10,824 nt of DNA from an uncultured Novosphingobium sp. (GTDB lineage Bacteria; Pseudomonadota; Alphaproteobacteria; Sphingomonadales; Sphingomonadaceae): positions 1 to 10,824 of the forward strand of contig CAMPIM010000111.1 of NCBI GenBank assembly GCA_946886365.1, read 5' to 3'. A program made the translations under genes and the position numbers. The notes under the pieces were generated by a model that was not told where the DNA came from, made no database searches, and saw nothing but the letters and a program-made list of their open reading frames with translations. Below are positions 7,302 through 10,824 of this stretch, one piece after another. Every line of letters starts with the position of its first letter. The stretch's first letter is position 1.

Positions 7302-8176
7302 TGGGCGATGAAACTGGAACCCCCCGGTCGCGGCGCTTGCGATCATTGCTGTTCGTACCTGGCGACCGACCCGAGCGGATGCGCAAGGCGTTGGGAAGCG
7401 GCGCGGACGCCCTGATCCTCGATCTTGAGGATTCTGTCGCTATCAGTGCCAAGGCCGGGGCGCGGGAAGAGGTGGCGGCATTCCTGAAGGAAGCTGCGGA
7501 CAGCGAAGTCATGCTTTTCGTCCGGGTAAATCCGCTCGACGGCGGACTCACGGATGCGGACCTCGACGCGGTGATCAGGGGCCGCCCAGCCGGGATCATG
7601 TTACCCAAGGCGGAGGGCGCGGCGTCGATCAGGGATTTGGACCAGCGATTGCGCCAACGGGGCGACGATCGGGTGCTGATCCTGCCTATCGCCACGGAAA
7701 CGCCCAAGGCGATTTTCCGATTGGGTGAATATGGTGATGTGCCGGATCGGCTGGCGGGCCTTACCTGGGGTGCAGAGGATTTGCCTGCCGCGATTGGCGC
7801 CCTTTCCGCGCGGCATGCCGATGGCAGCTATACGCCACCTTATGAGATAGCCCGTGCGCTCACGCTATTTGCGGCCTGCGCCGCCGATGTGCCGCCGATC
7901 GAGACGGTGTATCCGGCGATTCGGGATCTGGATGGTCTCGCAGCCTATGCGCAGCGCGGCGCGCGCGACGGTTTTCTGGGCATGATGGCGGTACATCCTG
8001 ACCAGGTGCCGGTGATCAATGCCGCCTTTACGCCGTCGGAAGAGGAGATTGCGCGGGCGCAGGCGGTAGTAGATGCGTTTGCGTCCAATCCCGGCGCGGG
8101 GGTCCTGACATTGGATGGCAAAATGATCGACCGACCTCACCTTAAGAAAGCGCAGGCGCTGCTGGCTCGTTGTTGA
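7301..8176 (+). CDS. HpcH/HpaI aldolase / citrate lyase beta (CitE-like) family CoA-ester lyase
   Basis: A 291-residue TIM-barrel lyase of the CitE/malyl-CoA lyase family. Recognisable blocks are RSLLFVPGDRPERMRKAL (14-31), ADALILDLEDSV (36-47), the substrate-binding Arg75 in FVRVNP, Glu133 in ATETP and Asp160 in WGAEDLPAA (the usual magnesium ligands), and the C-terminal VHPDQVPVINAAFTPS (231-246). Relatives cleave or form 3-hydroxy-acyl-CoA esters such as malyl-CoA, citramalyl-CoA or citryl-CoA, giving acetyl-CoA or another thioester plus a keto acid. Some act as thioesterases. The substrate here cannot be read from sequence. The start shares one base with the cofGH stop and has CAGGAGG (7284-7290) inside the cofGH end as its ribosome site, so translation is probably coupled. 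No citrate lyase alpha or gamma subunit is nearby, which argues against a true citrate lyase. Confidence 0.9.
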   Translation: MGDETGTPRSRRLRSLLFVPGDRPERMRKALGSGADALILDLEDSVAISAKAGAREEVAAFLKEAADSEVMLFVRVNPLDGGLTDADLDAVIRGRPAGIMLPKAEGAASIRDLDQRLRQRGDDRVLILPIATETPKAIFRLGEYGDVPDRLAGLTWGAEDLPAAIGALSARHADGSYTPPYEIARALTLFAACAADVPPIETVYPAIRDLDGLAAYAQRGARDGFLGMMAVHPDQVPVINAAFTPSEEEIARAQAVVDAFASNPGAGVLTLDGKMIDRPHLKKAQALLARC

Positions 8177-8200
8177 GCCTGATCCGTCCGGGTTGACGGT

Positions 8201-8222
8201 CCCTCTCCCATATGGGAGAGGG
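8201..8222. repeat. Perfect 22-bp palindrome at the start of the LuxR-type gene
   Basis: CCCTCTCCCAT is followed immediately by its exact reverse complement ATGGGAGAGGG with no spacer. It lies 25 bases after the stop of the CitE-like gene and its right arm supplies part of the ribosome site for the ATG at 8227. A smaller hairpin, CCGTC (8184-8188) with GACGG (8195-8199), sits just before it. It could be an operator, a transcript end or attenuator for the upstream operon, or a copy of the short CCCTCTCCC/GGGAGAGGG palindromes found in many proteobacterial genomes. No T-run follows, so a classical terminator is less likely. Confidence 0.75.
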
Positions 8223-8225
8223 GGG
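8214..8225 (+). promoter_or_regulatory. Ribosome binding site of the LuxR-type regulator
   Basis: The purine run GGGAGAGGGGGG precedes the ATG at 8227; its GGGAG is eight bases from the start codon. The in-frame ATG at 8212 lies inside the palindrome and has only pyrimidines before it, so 8227 is preferred. Pairing of the palindrome in RNA would hide this site. Confidence 0.6.
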
Positions 8226-8226
8226 C

Positions 8227-9339
8227 ATGGGTTCTCTCTGGGCCGATCAGAATGAGCTGTTCCTGCCTCTGGTGGACGGTATTCATGAAAGCCCGCCTTT
8301 TGGCGCTTTCATCCGCAATCTGGTGGGGCGCACCTATGCGCGGCGGGCTTTTCTGATCATCTCTCTGGCCAATGCCATGCCTGAGCAGGAACCGACCGTC
8401 ATCCACATCGCTGCGCCGCGCGCGTCGCAGGAGCCGCCTTTGGACTTCCGGCGGCTGGATGCGTTGCGCCTGCATCCTTATGGATCGCTGCGTCCGGGGC
8501 GCGTCTATGCGCTGGACGAGATGCTGAATTACGATGACGCGGATGAATTGGTGCGGCAGCGCGAGGCGTTGAACGAAATGAACATCCGCTATGGCCGATG
8601 GATGCGTGTGGCGGCGGGCGGGGTGGCTGATGCACATTTCCTGCTGGTGAGAGAGCGGGAGGATTTTTCCGCCTCTGCCGTTGCCGTGCTGTCGAGCATC
8701 GTGCCGCATTTCGCCGCTGCGCTGCGGACGCTGGTGGCGTTGATCGAGGCGCGATTGCAGGTTGCCATGGCGCAGGGCGCGCTTTCCCGGTTGGGCGTCG
8801 CGCAACTGGCGTTCGATTGGGGCGGTCGGGTGATGGCTGCTGATCCTGCGGCCGAGGCGATGCTAGCCTTCACGATGAAGCCGGGACCAAGTCCGGAGCG
8901 GCGGTTGCAGTTGCTGCCCGAAGCTACTCATGCGCTCAACCGGGCCTGCGCGGAAATGGCATCGGCGCCACCGGGCGCGACGCGGGTGATCCGGATCGAC
9001 GATAGCAGGGATATCGACCTGTTGCTGCGCAAGTCGGACCTAGCGCTGAGTGAACCGTGCGCCTTGCCCGCCGTGATAGGGATAGTGCGTATGGCCCGCC
9101 GCGAGCCTGCGCAGGCGGCAGTGGGTACTTTGGCGGCGTTGCATGGCTTGTCGGGCAGCGAGGCGGCGCTGGCTCACGCGCTGAGTTTGGGCGAAAGCAT
9201 CGTTGGGGCGGGTGAGCAGCTTAATCTGACCACGGAGACGGCGCGTAATTATTCGAAGCGGATATATGAAAAGACGGGGGCGAAGGGGCAAGCGGATCTG
9301 GTGCGGCTGATCCTCACGGGGCTGGCGCCCTTTGCGTGA
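8227..9339 (+). CDS. LuxR-type helix-turn-helix transcriptional regulator
   Basis: With the preferred start the protein has 370 residues. The C-terminal 65 residues (about 306-362) form a LuxR-type helix-turn-helix: LHGLSGSEAALAHAL, then GESIVGAGEQLNLTTETARNYSKRIYEKTGAKGQADLVRLIL. The middle (about 186-295) begins LGVAQLAFDWGGRVMAADPAAEAML, which resembles a PAS domain. The N-terminal 170 residues are unassigned and may be GAF-like. It lacks an evident acyl-homoserine-lactone domain and a receiver domain, so the signal it senses is unknown. It sits between the cofGH/CitE-like pair and the CoA-transferase gene, all on the same strand, making one or both plausible targets. The 50-bp gap with a palindrome before it suggests separate control. 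Family assignment is firm; the regulatory targets are inference. Confidence 0.87.
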   Translation: MGSLWADQNELFLPLVDGIHESPPFGAFIRNLVGRTYARRAFLIISLANAMPEQEPTVIHIAAPRASQEPPLDFRRLDALRLHPYGSLRPGRVYALDEMLNYDDADELVRQREALNEMNIRYGRWMRVAAGGVADAHFLLVREREDFSASAVAVLSSIVPHFAAALRTLVALIEARLQVAMAQGALSRLGVAQLAFDWGGRVMAADPAAEAMLAFTMKPGPSPERRLQLLPEATHALNRACAEMASAPPGATRVIRIDDSRDIDLLLRKSDLALSEPCALPAVIGIVRMARREPAQAAVGTLAALHGLSGSEAALAHALSLGESIVGAGEQLNLTTETARNYSKRIYEKTGAKGQADLVRLILTGLAPFA

Positions 9340-9370
9340 TGGCGGGCGATCCAGCCATTTCCGCTGTTTT

Positions 9371-9407
9371 GAAACTGCAGATTTTTCATCGTTCGACTGC
9401 AAGTTTC
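9371..9407. promoter_or_regulatory. Imperfect inverted repeat upstream of the CoA-transferase gene
   Basis: GAAACTGCAG (9371-9380) and CTGCAAGTTTC (9397-9407) are inverted copies apart from one extra base in the right arm, with 16 bases between them. It starts 31 bp after the stop of the LuxR-type gene and ends about 85 bp before the CoA-transferase start. It may be an operator, possibly for the adjacent regulator, or an RNA hairpin ending the regulator transcript. There is no T-run. I could not place a convincing sigma-70 or sigma-54 promoter in this spacer. Confidence 0.45.
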
Positions 9408-9476
9408 GCGGCCTGTCGTCTGGCGCTTTGACGGAAAAGTGGATAAAGGGCCGCCCAACGCTACGCATATCAATTT

Positions 9477-9483
9477 GGAGGGG
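9477..9483 (+). promoter_or_regulatory. Ribosome binding site of the CoA-transferase gene
   Basis: GGAGGGG lies nine bases before the ATG at 9493. It favours this start over the in-frame ATG at 9439, whose extra 18 residues are not part of the CaiB fold. Confidence 0.65.
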
Positions 9484-9492
9484 CAGGCGACT

Positions 9493-10734
9493 ATGAGCAG
9501 TAAGAAGGCAGCCCTCGAAGGCATCCGCGTCATCGACATGACCCGCGTGCTCGCAGGCCCCGTGGGCGCGCAGATATTGGGCGACCTGGGCGCTGACGTG
9601 ATCAAGGTGGAACGTCCGGGCGTGGGAGACGATGGCCGGGTATATGGTCTTGCCGAGGTGAAGGGCAAAGATGGAATGAATGTCCGCCAAGCGGGCTTTT
9701 TCACGGCGGCTAACCGCAACAAACGATCGATCACGCTGAACCATAGCAAGCCCGAGGGACAGGAAATCCTGCGCAAGCTGGTGGAGACGGCGGATGTCCT
9801 GATCGAAAATTACAAGGTGGGCGATCTGAAGCGGTTTGGGCTGGATTATGAGAGCCTGAAGGCGATCAACCCGCGCCTTATCTATTGTTCGGTTACGGGC
9901 TTTGGCCAAACGGGGCCGATGGCTGCGCGGCCGGGCTATGATGGTTTGTTCCAGGCGACGGGCGGGATGATGGCCGTCACCGGCATTCCGGATGGGCAGC
10001 CGGGAGCCGGGCCGCTCAAGGCGGGACCGAGCCTCGTTGATTTCATCACCGGCCATAATGTCGCCATCTCCATATTGGCGGCACTCCAGCATCGTAACCA
10101 GACTGGTGAAGGGCAGCATATCGATATCGCCCTTCTGGATAGTTCAGTGGCGATGGTCAGCCATATCATGCAGGATTATCTGTTGAGTGGCGTGGTCCCG
10201 CCGCGCCTTGGCAATGGCGGCAATGGCGGCGGCCCCGCCGATCTCATCCATACCAAGGATGGCATGCTGTATCTCACCGCTGGCGGTGATGAGCATTGGC
10301 GGCGCTTGACGGTGCTGATGGGCCAGCCTGAACTATATCAGGACTCTCGCTTCGATGAGAATTTCAAGCGCGGCAAGTTGAACCGGCTGGAGTTGATGGA
10401 CATTATCAATGAATGGAGCCGTGGCTTCACTTCGGAAGAGCTTCAGGCGAAGTTTGATGAGGTGAGCATTCCCGCCGCGCGCTACAATGAGCTGCCTGAG
10501 GTTTGGGAAGATCCGCAGGTTCAGCATCGCGGTCTTCGGGTGACGACGCCGCATCCCTGGGCGGAGGCCGGTACGGTCGACCTGATCGGAAGCCCGCTGG
10601 CCAATATGTCGGAGTCTCCGGCGACGATCCGCCGCGCGCCGCCGCTTCTTGGCGAACATAGCGCCGAGGTGCTGGGTGAGCTTGGCTATGACGAAGCGCG
10701 CATCGCCGAACTGCAAGGATCGAAGATCATCTGA
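9493..10734 (+). CDS. Family III CoA-transferase (CaiB/BaiF type)
   Basis: A 413-residue CaiB/BaiF (formyl-CoA transferase-like) enzyme. It begins with the conserved LEGIRVIDMTRVLAGPVGAQILGDLGADVIKVERP block (8-42), followed by NRNKRSITLN (75-84), the ADVLIENYKVG segment (100-110), PRLIYCSVTGFGQTGP (127-142) and GQHIDIALLDSSVA (207-220). Asp216 lies where family members carry the catalytic aspartate that forms acyl-CoA and anhydride intermediates. These enzymes move CoA from one carboxylic acid to another, or act as racemases or intramolecular transferases. Length is normal. The substrate is not evident. Its own ribosome site and a 153-bp upstream spacer suggest an independent promoter. Nearby is a CitE-like lyase, and the two types together occur in pathways that activate and then cleave dicarboxylic acids, but they are separated here by the regulator gene. 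Confidence 0.92.
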   Translation: MSSKKAALEGIRVIDMTRVLAGPVGAQILGDLGADVIKVERPGVGDDGRVYGLAEVKGKDGMNVRQAGFFTAANRNKRSITLNHSKPEGQEILRKLVETADVLIENYKVGDLKRFGLDYESLKAINPRLIYCSVTGFGQTGPMAARPGYDGLFQATGGMMAVTGIPDGQPGAGPLKAGPSLVDFITGHNVAISILAALQHRNQTGEGQHIDIALLDSSVAMVSHIMQDYLLSGVVPPRLGNGGNGGGPADLIHTKDGMLYLTAGGDEHWRRLTVLMGQPELYQDSRFDENFKRGKLNRLELMDIINEWSRGFTSEELQAKFDEVSIPAARYNELPEVWEDPQVQHRGLRVTTPHPWAEAGTVDLIGSPLANMSESPATIRRAPPLLGEHSAEVLGELGYDEARIAELQGSKII

Positions 10735-10743
10735 TCGGGTGGC

Positions 10744-10770
10744 TCCGGCGGCTCTTATGGCGCCGCCGGA
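10744..10770 (+). terminator. Hairpin terminator after the CoA-transferase gene
   Basis: TCCGGCGGC (10744-10752) pairs perfectly with GCCGCCGGA (10762-10770), a nine-bp, very GC-rich stem with a nine-base loop, starting ten bases after the stop codon. The following TATTCCTC is only mildly T-rich, so it may work with Rho or from both sides. The remaining bases to the window end hold no gene I can support. Confidence 0.65.
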
Positions 10771-10824
10771 TATTCCTCATCCTCTAGGTTCTCTTGGCAT
10801 AGCTAATCCGCGTTCAGCGATGAT

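Noticed and set aside
4938..7346. An 802-codon open frame on the minus strand opposite the FO synthase gene.
   Set aside because: Its translation is rich in Arg, His, Pro and Gln with no recognisable domain, as expected from the complement of a GC-rich coding frame; the plus strand encodes two clear radical SAM domains with a good ribosome site.
9421..9440. A sigma-54 (-24/-12) promoter around TGGCGCTTTGACGG before the CoA-transferase.
   Set aside because: The spacing and the GC element do not match TGGCAC-N5-TTGC; the resemblance is only partial.
9040..10119. A 359-codon minus-strand open frame across the regulator end and the CoA-transferase start.
   Set aside because: It overlaps two well-supported genes and the spacer between them, with no domain and Arg/His-rich composition.
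10777..10824. A possible C-terminal end of a convergent minus-strand gene (last residues would read IIAERGLAMPREPRG before a TGA).
   Set aside because: Only 15 codons are visible and they include TTA and two AGA codons, which are unlike the other genes here; open length this short is expected by chance.

Overview
The window looks like ordinary chromosome from a GC-rich alphaproteobacterium, most likely a sphingomonad (Sphingobium, Novosphingobium or Sphingomonas). This rests on high GC, the DUF1489 protein (an alphaproteobacterial family), the lptB-rpoN pair, and a LuxR-type regulator of a kind I associate with this group. The assignment is inference; no rRNA or other taxonomic marker is present. 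Coding density is high. I see no mobile element, tRNA, rRNA or CRISPR array, and no gene-free stretch longer than about 250 bases.

Left part (1-2230): the start of a cyclophilin-type peptidyl-prolyl isomerase runs leftwards out of the window. It is divergent from a complete MgtE magnesium channel gene, which is followed by a small DUF1489 gene. Centre-left (2231-4779): a short convergent spacer carries REP-like sequences. After it come rpoN (sigma-54) and lptB (ATPase of the Lpt lipid-export machine), both on the minus strand and probably co-transcribed lptB to rpoN. The lptC/lptA genes often found upstream of lptB, and the hpf/ptsN genes often found downstream of rpoN, are not here.

Centre-right (4780-8176): a divergent 242-bp spacer leads into a long plus-strand gene for a fused CofG-CofH protein (FbiC type). 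This enzyme makes FO, the deazaflavin precursor of coenzyme F420. It overlaps by one base (TGATG) a CitE/HpcH-family CoA-ester lyase gene, so the two are very likely translated together. Right part (8177-10824): a perfect 22-bp palindrome covers the ribosome-binding region of a LuxR-type regulator. An imperfect inverted repeat lies in the next spacer, followed by a family III (CaiB/BaiF) CoA-transferase gene that ends in a strong hairpin.

The left half is housekeeping. The right half (cofGH, CitE-like lyase, LuxR regulator, CoA-transferase) is the accessory and more interesting part: it implies deazaflavin synthesis in a proteobacterium, next to CoA-ester metabolism that may be controlled by the regulator between them. 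No feature here amounts to a clearly new system. The best leads are the coupling of cofGH to the lyase and the palindromes around the LuxR gene.
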